NCBI GenBank assembly: GCA_963792855.1
Contig: CAWBXZ010000002.1
Span: 1 to 39,271 of the forward strand
Length of the DNA stretch: 39,271 nucleotides
Reading direction: 5' to 3'
Origin: SG8-40 sp963792855
Lineage (GTDB): Bacteria; Pseudomonadota; Gammaproteobacteria; Burkholderiales; Eutrophovitaceae
The notes beneath the pieces are model-generated. The model saw only the letters and a program-made list of their open reading frames with translations, did no database searches and was not told the DNA's origin. Made by a program: the position numbers and the translations under genes. Shown piece by piece: positions 32,511 through 39,271 of the stretch (position 1 is its first letter; every line of letters begins with the position of its first letter).

Positions 32511-33758
32511 ATGACGAAGCGGCGTACCTCGACGTTGAAAGTAACAGCATTCGGTCTTGTGTTGAGCGCCGGCATCGCTGCCATCATCGGCTCCGGCGGC
32601 GGTGGCGATGTCATTCCGCCATTCTGGTCTTCGGCAGGCATCGTTGTGGACGATTTCGATGCAGACGGGCGGGCGGACGTTGCCGTAGCCGCAGCCTACA
32701 TCGCCGGGCCGCCGCCGCACCCGGGCTATATACGAATCTACCGTCAAGGCGCTGATGGATCGTACGCGGGACCAGTGGCCTATCGCATCGGTCCCGACCC
32801 GTGGGGCCTGTCGGCGGGCGATATCAACAACGACGGCTGGACGGATCTGGTCGCCGCCACGCCCGCCACCGTGCCACCAGAAGTGGGTGTCATCAACGAT
32901 TCCGGCGAGATCTCGATCCTGCGCCAGGATGGCGCCAACGCCGGCACGTTTCTGTCAGTGCAGCGGCTCTCTACCGGCGGATCTGCGAACGATGCGGCCA
33001 TTGCCCAACTGAGCGACGATACGCTGGCGGATATCGTAGTGGCTGACGGGGTGTATCTTAACGGGCGCGCGCTGCTGTTCGTGCAGGACCCGGACGCGCC
33101 GGGCTTCTTTCTCTTGCCCGCGTCCCTGCTGGTCGGGACCGGTCACGGCTCCGAAGACCTCGCCGTCGGCGACGTCAACGGCGACGGGCGCAGCGATGTG
33201 GTTCTCGCGGCCCACGACCTCGTCGCGGTGTTCTATCAGAACGCCGGCGGCGGCTTCGATCCGGTACAGACCCTGACGGCGGGAAAGAACGCAAACGGTG
33301 TCGCGCTCGCTGACCTCGACGGCGACATGCGGACGGACATTGTCATTGCGAATGCCGGCAACGCGCCGGACGGCGGAACCGGGGACGCCACGGTCACGAT
33401 CCTGCTGCAACTCGCCGCAGGCAGTTTCACCGCCAGCAATATTGCGGTTGCCGACGGTGCGCTACGGGTCGCCATCGAAGATCTGAACGACGACACGTTC
33501 CCGGACCTTGCCGTGATCTCGCTTGTCTATCAGTCGCAGATCAACTCCCGCATTTCGGTCCTGCTGCAGTCCGCGGTCACGCGCGGGCAGTTCACGGTCG
33601 CCGGCGTTTACGAAGGCCCGTTCACCGGCAACTTCATCGCAGCCGGTGATATCAACAACGACACACTCAACGACATCGTCGTGAACGATGGCCCTGTCGT
33701 GCTGTTCCAGCGCGCGAGTGCAAAGGGTACGTTCGATCCCGCACAATCGTTGCCGTAA
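32511..33758 (+). CDS. VCBS/FG-GAP repeat protein
   Basis: A 415-residue exported protein. A hydrophobic start (AFGLVLSAGIAAIIGSGGGG) is followed by at least six FG-GAP/VCBS-type repeats, each with a calcium-binding-like acidic loop: DDFDADGRADVAVA, GDINNDGWTDLVAA, GDVNGDGRSDVVLA, ADLDGDMRTDIVIA, EDLNDDTFPDLAVI and GDINNDTLNDIVVN. These form a beta-propeller. Loops 1 to 3 keep the full DxDxDG; the last three have lost the glycine. It is probably a periplasmic or surface binding protein. No enzyme domain is attached. The start codon lacks a clear ribosome-binding site. Downstream, 33759-34080 contains no gene that I can support. Confidence 0.87.
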   Translation: MTKRRTSTLKVTAFGLVLSAGIAAIIGSGGGGDVIPPFWSSAGIVVDDFDADGRADVAVAAAYIAGPPPHPGYIRIYRQGADGSYAGPVAYRIGPDPWGLSAGDINNDGWTDLVAATPATVPPEVGVINDSGEISILRQDGANAGTFLSVQRLSTGGSANDAAIAQLSDDTLADIVVADGVYLNGRALLFVQDPDAPGFFLLPASLLVGTGHGSEDLAVGDVNGDGRSDVVLAAHDLVAVFYQNAGGGFDPVQTLTAGKNANGVALADLDGDMRTDIVIANAGNAPDGGTGDATVTILLQLAAGSFTASNIAVADGALRVAIEDLNDDTFPDLAVISLVYQSQINSRISVLLQSAVTRGQFTVAGVYEGPFTGNFIAAGDINNDTLNDIVVNDGPVVLFQRASAKGTFDPAQSLP

Positions 33759-34080
33759 CGAGGCCATCAATCCGTATCTGGAACGGCAAGGCCCCGCTGT
33801 AGTGCAAAGCGCGAAACGGCTAGCTGGCCGTTGAACGCATCGATGGGCGAAACCGGGTCTATCAGATACTTTTGAAGTTAGACAATACCGCAGCAGGTGT
33901 CACACGGGAAAGCAAGGCGGCAAGTTCAATCCGCGCAACCGCACCCATCGGGACATTCCAAAGGTGTAACTGCGGCGCATAGTCTGAAGCGGTGGCTTGA
34001 CAGTTGCGAGACGCGGCAGCTGGCGCTGCAGAGGCGATGTACGGAAAGCGCGTTGAGCATGGTCGCAATGGCAGTTCCCC

Positions 34081-34265
34081 GGACTACAATTGTCGAGCTG
34101 CTTACATGGGTCATTCTGGTCATGCGTGAAATCGAATACTTCTACTCCGCTCACTCGGCGTACGCGTACCTTGGCTCTGCCCGCTTCATGGCGATCGCCG
34201 CTGAAGCCAATTGCGTCGTCGTGCACAAGCCATACGACTGGAACAAAGGGGTCGCCGGCGTTGGC
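34081..34265 (+). repeat. Direct repeat A (start of a DsbA/HCCA-isomerase-like gene)
   Basis: About 185 bases from GGACTACAATTG to CCGGCGTTGGC recur in the same orientation at 39091-39271 with roughly 90% identity. The unit includes about 40 upstream bases and the first ~48 codons of the gene. It lies left of a five-gene block of which copy B is the right border. Confidence 0.9.
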
Positions 34266-34787
34266 TCCACTTCTACCCGGTCGAGACCGGACAACCATCG
34301 AGCCTATTACTTCGGCCGGGAAATCGAGCGCTGGGCCGAGTACCGGGACGCGCCGGTGGTTGCCGGTATGCCTGCTCATCACTGGAACGACATGACGCTC
34401 GCCAACTGCCTCATTATCGCCACGGGTGCGCGTGGCGCCGGGGCGGACGCGTTGGCGCGGTCACACTATGCCAAGTTCGTAGCCGAGGGCATCAAAGCCC
34501 CTTCACCCTGGCAGGCGCTGAAAGGACAGATCTTTCTAGGCGATGCGCGCTTCGTCAAGAAGATGCAGGCGCGCATGGACAAGCAACACCGTGCCGGCGT
34601 GCAAATACCCGTTTCCCATCGACGCCCACCTGCACCGGCGCTGGCGCAGATCGAGAAGCGCTCGCCTGATCGCAACACGGCGATCGTAAAGGCGCATGCC
34701 ACAGGCGCCTATTCGTACCAACAGATCGCCGAGCACTTCGGACTACACTTCACGACGGTGGGCAAGGTGGTGCGGCAGGCTAGATGA
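34122..34787 (+). pseudogene. Chimeric frame: DsbA/HCCA-isomerase-like N-terminus joined to a RAYT C-terminus
   Basis: An open frame of 221 codons. Residues 1 to about 108 resemble DsbA-family 2-hydroxychromene-2-carboxylate isomerases: REIEYFYSAHSAYAYLGSAR, YYFGREIERWAEYRDAPVVA and HHWNDMTLANCLIIATGARG. From about 34450 the frame continues as RAYT: HYAKFVAEGIKAPSPWQALK, GQIFLGDARFVKKMQARM and the HTH tail GAYSYQQIAEHFGLHFTTVG. Neither part is complete: the isomerase lacks its C-terminal half and the RAYT lacks its HUH core. The fusion most likely arose when a RAYT copy inserted and decayed. REP-like TCTAGACCTGACCC follows the stop (34800-34813). Confidence 0.8.
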
Positions 34788-34849
34788 TGGCTATGAATCT
34801 AGACCTGACCCTACTGACACTGCACGACGAACTATCTTCGTAAGAATTT

Positions 34850-35686
34850 TCAGCGATTGAGCGTGAGGGTATTGAAATCGTGCGTTCGGTCGCGGATCGC
34901 CGCCTCGGTCGGCAGGCGTTCCATGCTGGACGCGCCGTAAAAGCCGTCGCAGTCAGGGCAGTTTTCCAGCATGAATTTGGCGTCGGCGGGCTCCGAGACC
35001 GGGCCGCCGTGGCAGAGGAACAGGAGGTCGTCGCGTACCGTCTTGGCCGCGCCCGCCCATTCGTTGAAAATAGAGGCACAGTCGGGCAGTGTCTTGGCGG
35101 TCTCGGCACCGATCGCGCCACCGGTGGTGAGACCGAAATGGGCGACCAGAATGTCTGCGCCTGCCTCGGCCATAGCGATCGCTTCGTTGGCAGTGAAGAC
35201 GTAGGGCGTGGTCAACAGGTCGATCGCGCGGGCGCGCTCGATCATGTCGACTTCCATGGCATAGGACATGCCGGTCTCCTCGAGACATTGGCGGAAGGTG
35301 CCGTCGATGATGCCCATGGTCGGAAAGTTCTGCACGCCCGAGAAGCCGATCCTCTTCACATCCTCGAGAAACCGGTCCATGACGAAGAACGGGTCGGTGG
35401 CGTTGACACCGGCGAGAACCGGCACGTGGTTGACGACGGGAAGGACTTCATACGCCATCTCCATTACGATGTCGTTGGCGTTGCCGTAGGACATGTAGCC
35501 GGCTAGCGATCCGCGCCCGGCCATACGGTAACGGCCGGAATTGTAGATCACAATGAGATCGATGCCGCCGGCTTCCTCGCATTTGGCGGAAAGGCCTGTG
35601 CCCGCGCCGCCACCGATGATGGGGCGTCCGTCGGCCACCTTGGCGCGCAAACGGCCGAGGATTTCGTTTCTGTCGATTCTTGCCAT
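34850..35686 (-). CDS. PEP-hydrolase-family TIM-barrel protein
   Basis: A 278-residue protein of the 'phosphoenolpyruvate hydrolase' family (PF09370-type). It starts ARIDRNEILGRLRAKVADGR, has the glycine-rich IIGGGAGTGLSAKCEEAGGI, IVIYNSGRYRMAGRGSLAGY, a strand-turn VLAGVNATDPF, SGVQNFPTMGIIDGTFRQCL and near the end LFLCHGGPVSEPADAKFML and GFYGASSMERLP. The fold is a TIM barrel related to PEP mutase/isocitrate lyase-type enzymes; activity has not been firmly assigned. It is the last gene of an operon, 20 bases after the Tm-1-like gene, its standard partner (the two are fused in some organisms). Confidence 0.9.
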   Translation of the reverse strand: MARIDRNEILGRLRAKVADGRPIIGGGAGTGLSAKCEEAGGIDLIVIYNSGRYRMAGRGSLAGYMSYGNANDIVMEMAYEVLPVVNHVPVLAGVNATDPFFVMDRFLEDVKRIGFSGVQNFPTMGIIDGTFRQCLEETGMSYAMEVDMIERARAIDLLTTPYVFTANEAIAMAEAGADILVAHFGLTTGGAIGAETAKTLPDCASIFNEWAGAAKTVRDDLLFLCHGGPVSEPADAKFMLENCPDCDGFYGASSMERLPTEAAIRDRTHDFNTLTLNR

Positions 35687-35706
35687 CGCTGATCAGTCCT
35701 TACCAG

Positions 35707-36909
35707 TTAAAGTGCCATGACGCGGCGAAAAGCCTCGACCGCTGCCGCGGCGAAGGCCGGGTCGTTGATGTCGGTGTCGACGGCGCGCAGGCTTCGGGTC
35801 CCGGATTGTTGCACAGTGTCACGAAGTGCCTGGAAAAGCGCGGCGTCGGCGTCGGGGTCGTAGAATGGCCCGCCCTCAACGCTGATCGCGGACACGCCTT
35901 TGAGCGGCAGGAGGAACTCGACCGGGCCGGCGCATGCATTGAGCTTGTCGCCGATCCAGCGGCCAATGCGCACGCATTCCTCGGGATTGGTGCGCATTAA
36001 GGTGACTTGCGCGTTGTGGCGGTAGAGAACGCGGTCCTTGTACTGAGCCGGGACCGAGTCGATGCCCCGGAAATTCACCATGTCGAGGGCGCCGCACGAG
36101 CCGACATAGGGCACACGGGTGCGCGCGAAGGCGTCGAGCCGGCCCTCGCCGGCGCTGAACACGCCGCCAAGCAGGAAGTCGCAAACCTCGGTCGTGGTGA
36201 GGTCGAGGACACCGACCAAATCGCCGCCGTCGACCAATTGCTCCATCGAGCGGCCGCCGGTGCCGGTAGCATGAAACACAAGGCAGTCATACTCGGCCTT
36301 GAGTGCCTCGGTCACCATCCCGAGGCAGGCGGTGGTGACACCGAACATGGTCAGCCCGAGTGCCGGTTTGCTGTCGTCGATGGCCGGTGCCGAATGCGAC
36401 AGCATGCCGACCAGGGCATGCGCGGCGTTGGCGAGGATGCGGCGCAGCACCCGGTTGAGCCCGGCGATATCGGTGACCGGGTGGTGCATGAACAGGTCCG
36501 ACGGCCCGACATAAGCGGACACGTCGCCCGACGCGAGGGTCGAGACCATGATCTTCGGCACGCCGACCGGCAGCGCTTGCATCGCCGGCGCGATAATGCC
36601 GGTGCCGCCGGATCCGCCGAGACCGATGATCCCTGCGACATCGTCGCGCGTCGCGATCAGCCGCGTGAGCGCCTCCGACATCGCGACAATGGCATCGCCA
36701 CGATCGTCGGAGAAAACCGCGCTGGCGCCGCCCGGGTGATGGCCCGCAACCATGGCGGCGGTGATATCCGCGTCCGTATTGTCGCTCCGCGTGCCGACAT
36801 CGACCAGGACGGTGGCGACGCCCGCGGCCTCGATCAGATCGCGGACGTAGAGCGCCTCCGCCGGCTTGGTATCGAGCGTGCCGACGACATACGCCCGGCC
36901 AGAGGACAC
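35707..36909 (-). CDS. Tm-1-like ATP-binding domain protein (UPF0261)
   Basis: A 400-residue protein matching the UPF0261/Tm-1-like family: RAYVVGTLDTKPAEALYVRD at the start, GIIGLGGSGGTGIIAPAMQA (nucleotide loop), KIMVSTLASGDVSAYVGPSD, VFHATGTGGRSMEQLVDGGD and LTTTEVCDFLLGGVFSAGEG. I chose the GTG at 36909 because TAGTG there overlaps what looks like the old YciI stop. A TTG at 36921 would add four residues. The plant relative Tm-1 binds ATP and viral replication proteins; the bacterial role is unknown. It always travels with the PEP-hydrolase-like gene, as here. Confidence 0.9.
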   Translation of the reverse strand: MSSGRAYVVGTLDTKPAEALYVRDLIEAAGVATVLVDVGTRSDNTDADITAAMVAGHHPGGASAVFSDDRGDAIVAMSEALTRLIATRDDVAGIIGLGGSGGTGIIAPAMQALPVGVPKIMVSTLASGDVSAYVGPSDLFMHHPVTDIAGLNRVLRRILANAAHALVGMLSHSAPAIDDSKPALGLTMFGVTTACLGMVTEALKAEYDCLVFHATGTGGRSMEQLVDGGDLVGVLDLTTTEVCDFLLGGVFSAGEGRLDAFARTRVPYVGSCGALDMVNFRGIDSVPAQYKDRVLYRHNAQVTLMRTNPEECVRIGRWIGDKLNACAGPVEFLLPLKGVSAISVEGGPFYDPDADAALFQALRDTVQQSGTRSLRAVDTDINDPAFAAAAVEAFRRVMAL

Positions 36910-36913
36910 TAGA

Positions 36914-37060
36914 TCAGGCAATCGCCGTCGAAGAACGCCTTGCGCCGGCGGCGATCAGGCGGTGCATATTTGATTTGAGATAGGCGACGTGCTCATCGCG
37001 CGCGGCGGTACGGATGTCGAGGGAGTCGGGTTTGTCGAAGGTATCGAGGGCGTAGGGCAT
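36914..37060 (-). pseudogene. YciI-like gene with internal deletion
   Basis: A 48-codon frame: MPYALDTFDKPDSLDIRTAA and DEHVAYLKSNMHRLIAAGA match the first ~38 residues of YciI-family proteins (about 95-100 residues). After LIAAGA the frame changes, and in the neighbouring frame RKAFFDGDCLI ends at a TAG (36909-36911) that overlaps the Tm-1 GTG. This looks like the true YciI C-terminus, so about 40 to 50 codons appear to be missing from the middle. YciI proteins are small ferredoxin-like enzymes or binding proteins of catabolic operons. Confidence 0.65.
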
Positions 37061-37082
37061 GGCGTTTCGACTTTTGTGATTA

Positions 37083-37520
37083 TCACAGTGGTGGCAATTC
37101 GACGCCGATCTGCTCAAAAATGCCGCGTGGCGCACCGCCAGGAACAGGATCGGGTCGAATCTCTGTCATCTTACGGTCGACGCGATAATAGAAAAAATGT
37201 TCGGGAATGATGACTTCGCGGTGGGTCGCCGGCACTGAGGGAAAGCCCGGTAGTGCGAGCGTCTCGCTATGGATGCCGCCTTGGCGCCAATTGACTCGCC
37301 AGACACCGGGTTCCGTCATCTCGGGCGGATCGTTGTCATAGTGCCAATTGGGAAATCCTTCGTAGAGCGCAGTAAGAAACTCGAGTGTTTGCGCCTTGTT
37401 CATGCTGCGCACGGGGGTGACGAACTTGACGTCATCGGCAAAGCTCGCGCCGATCCGAGGGATGTCGTGGGTGCGAAGGCCTTCCAAATATTCGTGCAAG
37501 GCGTGAGGTATGTCTGTCAT
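37083..37520 (-). CDS. SnoaL-like / NTF2-fold protein
   Basis: A 145-residue protein with SnoaL-like features: an N-terminal helix (ALHEYLEGLRTHDIPRIGAS), then FADDVKFVTPVRSMNKAQTL, EFLTALYEGFPNWHYDNDPP and the C-terminal strands VIIPEHFFYYRVDRKMTEIR. The cone-shaped NTF2 fold is used by cyclases, isomerases and dehydratases. It sits 22 bases upstream of the YciI remnant in the same operon. The substrate is unknown. Confidence 0.85.
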   Translation of the reverse strand: MTDIPHALHEYLEGLRTHDIPRIGASFADDVKFVTPVRSMNKAQTLEFLTALYEGFPNWHYDNDPPEMTEPGVWRVNWRQGGIHSETLALPGFPSVPATHREVIIPEHFFYYRVDRKMTEIRPDPVPGGAPRGIFEQIGVELPPL

Positions 37521-37580
37521 CGAGAATGCTCGTTTGTGCTGGGATACGGGTTTGTAGAACTCATCAGGTTAGAAATCGCT

Positions 37581-37748
37581 CTAGGAGCCTGACGGACTCA
37601 GGATGATTCGGCTGCAACGGTGGGAGAGCGGCCCATATTTCACCGCTTTCTCCTTACATATTCCCGATATGCGCGTCGAAATCGTCAAAATCTGTCCTCG
37701 CTCTCCCATCGTTTCGCCATCGAACACCTAAGTCCGACAGGCTCCTAG
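37581..37748. mobile_element. Short inverted-repeat element between ridA-like and SnoaL-like genes
   Basis: 168 bases. CTAGGAGCCTGACGGACT at the left end and AGTCCGACAGGCTCCTAG inverted at the right end match at 17 of 18 positions. The interior (CATATTCCCGATATGCGCG, GAAATCGTCAAAATC, CTCGCTCTCCCATCG) resembles sequence commonly seen at ends of IS1182-type elements. No transposase is present. It reaches to two bases from the RidA stop codon. Confidence 0.75.
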
Positions 37749-37749
37749 C

Positions 37750-38139
37750 TCAGTCGATCTTGGCCGCAACAGCGCCAACTTCGATCCGGAATTTCGGGTT
37801 GACCAGGTCCTTTACTATCATCAGCGTTGCGGCCGGTCGCGCATCTCCCTGATATTTCGCCCTTACGCCGATGTAGGTTTCAAAATCAGCCTGGTCGACC
37901 AGCCAATGGTTGACGTGCACCAAGTCATGCACAGTCATGTTTGCCGCTTCCAGAATCGCGACCAAATTGCGCCAGACTTGATGAGCCTGAGCTTCAAAGT
38001 CGGCGGGCACGGAACCGTCAGGTGCAATCGCCACCTGACCGGCGATATGTAAGGTGCGTGCACCTGCGGGTACCTCGACGGCGTGGCTATACGCGCCGTT
38101 CGTCGGGCCAATCGTTTCCGGGTTCAAGATCTTGTTCAT
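37750..38139 (-). CDS. RidA family protein
   Basis: A 129-residue protein: PTNGAYSHAVEVPAGARTLH, IAGQVAIAPDGSVPADFEAQ, VWRNLVAILEAANMTVHDLV and ARPAATLMIVKDLVNPKFRI with the final IEVGAVAAK. It follows RidA/YjgF. The conserved Arg of active enamine deaminases aligns with the Arg in DARPAAT; the C-terminal Glu is in RIEVGAVA. It likely hydrolyses a reactive enamine or imine intermediate of the pathway encoded downstream. It is the first gene of the operon and divergent from the TetR gene. Ribosome-binding site GGAGGCAGAG. Confidence 0.92.
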   Translation of the reverse strand: MNKILNPETIGPTNGAYSHAVEVPAGARTLHIAGQVAIAPDGSVPADFEAQAHQVWRNLVAILEAANMTVHDLVHVNHWLVDQADFETYIGVRAKYQGDARPAATLMIVKDLVNPKFRIEVGAVAAKID

Positions 38140-38329
38140 GGCTCTGCCTCCTCCAATTGTCAGCGGACACTACACCCGATAGCCATCGGGGGCTTGTATG
38201 CTGGTTGCGAGTGATGATGTACTCCGCTGTCACTGCGACAGGTCGAAGACCTTCTGTTTGAGCGCGGCATCTATTACATCCAATTTCGTGGAATTTTTGC
38301 CACCGATCCACTCTGGCTGCCCTGCATGA

Positions 38330-38354
38330 AGACCAGACAATAAGACTCTGGTCT
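38330..38354. promoter_or_regulatory. TetR-type operator
   Basis: AGACCAGA-CAATAAGAC-TCTGGTCT, a perfect 8-bp-arm inverted repeat. A further half-site-like AAGACACTGGTATC follows at 38361-38374. It lies 28 bases before the TetR start and in the shared divergent region with ridA. Confidence 0.65.
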
Positions 38355-38382
38355 TTTTATAAGACACTGGTATCATATTGAG

Positions 38383-39129
38383 ATGAGCGTCTCAGGTCAA
38401 GGGAAACGCGGGCGGGGTGTGGCTAAAACGAAAATAGAATCAGGGGCGCGAGCCCGTACCAAGCGGGCCATGCTCGACGCTGCAATGCGGCTGATGCAGG
38501 AAGGGTTGATACCGTCTGTGACCGATGTCGCCGAAGAGGCGCAGGTTTCTCGTGCGACGGCTTATCGTTATTATCCGACGCAGGCCGCGTTGATTCAGGC
38601 GGCGGTTGATGAAGCACTCGGCCCGATTCTCGTCTGGCAATCTGAATCGACTGAACCTGAGCAGCGCATGAGTGAATTATTGAGTTTCGCTTATCCGCGA
38701 ATGGAGATGTACGAAGCGACGCTGAGGGCCGCACTCAGGCTCTCGCTGGACCAGTGGGCACGTGGTCACGCAGGGCACATGGGTGACGAAGAAGCCATGC
38801 TGCGCGGTCATCGCATCGATTTGCTTGCATCGGCGATTGCGCCGCTCAAGAACAGTCTCGGCCGCAAACACTTCGAGCGATTGTCACAGGCGTTGTCTCT
38901 GGTATTCGGGATCGAAGCGTTCGTCGTGCTCAAGGATATCTGGGGGTTCGACGGGGAAAAAGACGGAAGAAGTGGCTTTGTGGATGTGTCAGGCACTTAT
39001 CCGTTCCGCTGTAGAGGAAGCAAATGGACCGGGCAATATTACAAAGCGGCGCGCCAAAAGGAAATCCGGAAAGTAGCGCCACGGGTACCTGGACTACAAT
39101 TGCCGAGCTGCTTACACGGATCAATCTGA
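38383..39129 (+). CDS. TetR/AcrR-family regulator, C-terminus frameshifted
   Basis: As read, 248 residues. The DNA-binding part is clear: RTKRAMLDAAMRLMQEGLIP, SVTDVAEEAQVSRATAYRYY and PTQAALIQAAVDEAL. The ligand domain follows to FGIEAFVVLKDIWGFDGEK. Then the frame breaks at GGGGAAAAAGACGG (38955-38968). With one A removed it continues as TEEVALWMCQALIRSAVEEA and ends at 39076 (about 230 residues), the natural C-terminus. The tail as read is probably not native. The start ATG lacks a ribosome-binding site; a GTG at 38418 is an alternative. It is divergent from the ridA operon and probably its repressor. Confidence 0.88.
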   Translation: MSVSGQGKRGRGVAKTKIESGARARTKRAMLDAAMRLMQEGLIPSVTDVAEEAQVSRATAYRYYPTQAALIQAAVDEALGPILVWQSESTEPEQRMSELLSFAYPRMEMYEATLRAALRLSLDQWARGHAGHMGDEEAMLRGHRIDLLASAIAPLKNSLGRKHFERLSQALSLVFGIEAFVVLKDIWGFDGEKDGRSGFVDVSGTYPFRCRGSKWTGQYYKAARQKEIRKVAPRVPGLQLPSCLHGSI

Positions 39130-39271
39130 TCATGCGTGAGATTGAATACTTCTACTCCGCCCACTCGGCGTACGCTTACCTCGGCTCTGCCCGCTTCATG
39201 GCGATCGCCGCTGAAGCCAATTGTGTCGTCGTGCACAAGCCATACTCAACAAAGGGGTCGCCGGCGTTGGC
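39091..39271 (+). repeat. Direct repeat B (second copy of the DsbA/HCCA-isomerase gene start)
   Basis: It matches 34081-34265 in the same orientation. It differs by scattered substitutions and by the loss of four bases near CCATAC...AACAAAGG. The window ends inside it. Confidence 0.9.
39132..39271 (+). CDS. DsbA/HCCA-isomerase-like protein, partial, cut by window end
   Basis: An ATG at 39132 starts REIEYFYSAHSAYAYLGSAR, FMAIAAEANCVVVHKPY, as in the copy at 34122. After HKPY the frame reads STKGSPALA because four bases are missing relative to copy A, so this copy may be broken too. In the family an N-terminal Tyr-Ser-x-x-Ser-x-Tyr segment replaces the DsbA CxxC and binds glutathione. Completeness cannot be judged here. 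Confidence 0.65.
   Translation, partial: MREIEYFYSAHSAYAYLGSARFMAIAAEANCVVVHKPYSTKGSPAL

Noticed and set aside
36914..37135. Longer form of the YciI frame starting at 37135
   Set aside because: It overlaps the SnoaL-like gene; the family N-terminus MPYALDTFDKP starts at 37060.
1..39271. CRISPR arrays, tRNA and rRNA genes
   Set aside because: No regularly spaced repeats and no recognisable tRNA or rRNA sequence were seen; small or divergent RNAs could be missed without computation.

Overview
The window looks like a chromosomal stretch of a GC-rich member of the Pseudomonadota, most likely an uncultured gammaproteobacterium. The basis is single-chain biotin-type pyruvate carboxylase, a GroEL of proteobacterial type, GlxA-type AraC and Crp/Fnr regulators, and many RAYT/REP and IS91 remnants. 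No rRNA, tRNA or CRISPR was seen. It is an accessory-rich patchwork: small gene blocks are separated by decayed mobile-element ends, and several genes are truncated, chimeric or frameshifted.

Layout. 1-2735: a RAYT transposase cut by the window edge, an exported AhpD-like protein, then a mosaic of a truncated TPR protein, a RAYT tail and an IS91 transposase tail. 2792-7272: a LolA / MMPL exporter / polysaccharide deacetylase / PAP2 cassette whose MMPL gene carries about ten frameshifts; a second IS91 tail follows. 8187-13804: a divergent island with an ECF sigma factor, a zinc-finger anti-sigma factor, two paralogous SAM methyltransferases (one fused to a membrane domain), a DUF2917 protein, a DsrE protein, an exported unknown and a VTT membrane protein. 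14031-17146: a cytochrome-c peroxidase fragment and an orphan GroEL, bracketed by copies of a ~165-bp inverted-repeat element. 17361-23060: PLD-type cardiolipin synthase, class II aldolase, DUF2797 protein, and a Tat-exported RidA-like protein with a nitronate monooxygenase. 23234-30793: pyruvate carboxylase (one frameshift), an exported F420-type oxidoreductase, a PepSY lipoprotein, and OsmC divergent from a GlxA-like regulator. 31170-33758: Crp/Fnr regulator with a DUF2892 membrane protein, and a VCBS/FG-GAP protein. 34081-39271: an operon of RidA, SnoaL-like, YciI remnant, Tm-1-like and PEP-hydrolase-like genes with a divergent TetR gene, lying between two direct copies of a DsbA/HCCA-isomerase gene start.

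The most interesting system is the ECF island. Three promoter-like sites share one pattern, ATGGAAC[C/G]GA-N12-TGCGTC[T/C]T, with identical spacing. They stand before the sigma gene, the DUF2917 gene and the first methyltransferase gene. This suggests an autoregulated regulon that includes both arms of the island; its chemical role is unknown. Second is the orphan GroEL, which keeps the substrate/GroES-contact residues and Asp87/Asp398 but has Ser at position 52 and Asn at 51, and has no groES beside it.

Most frameshifts (MMPL, pyruvate carboxylase, TetR) are repaired by removing one base, so assembly error has to be excluded before biological decay is claimed.
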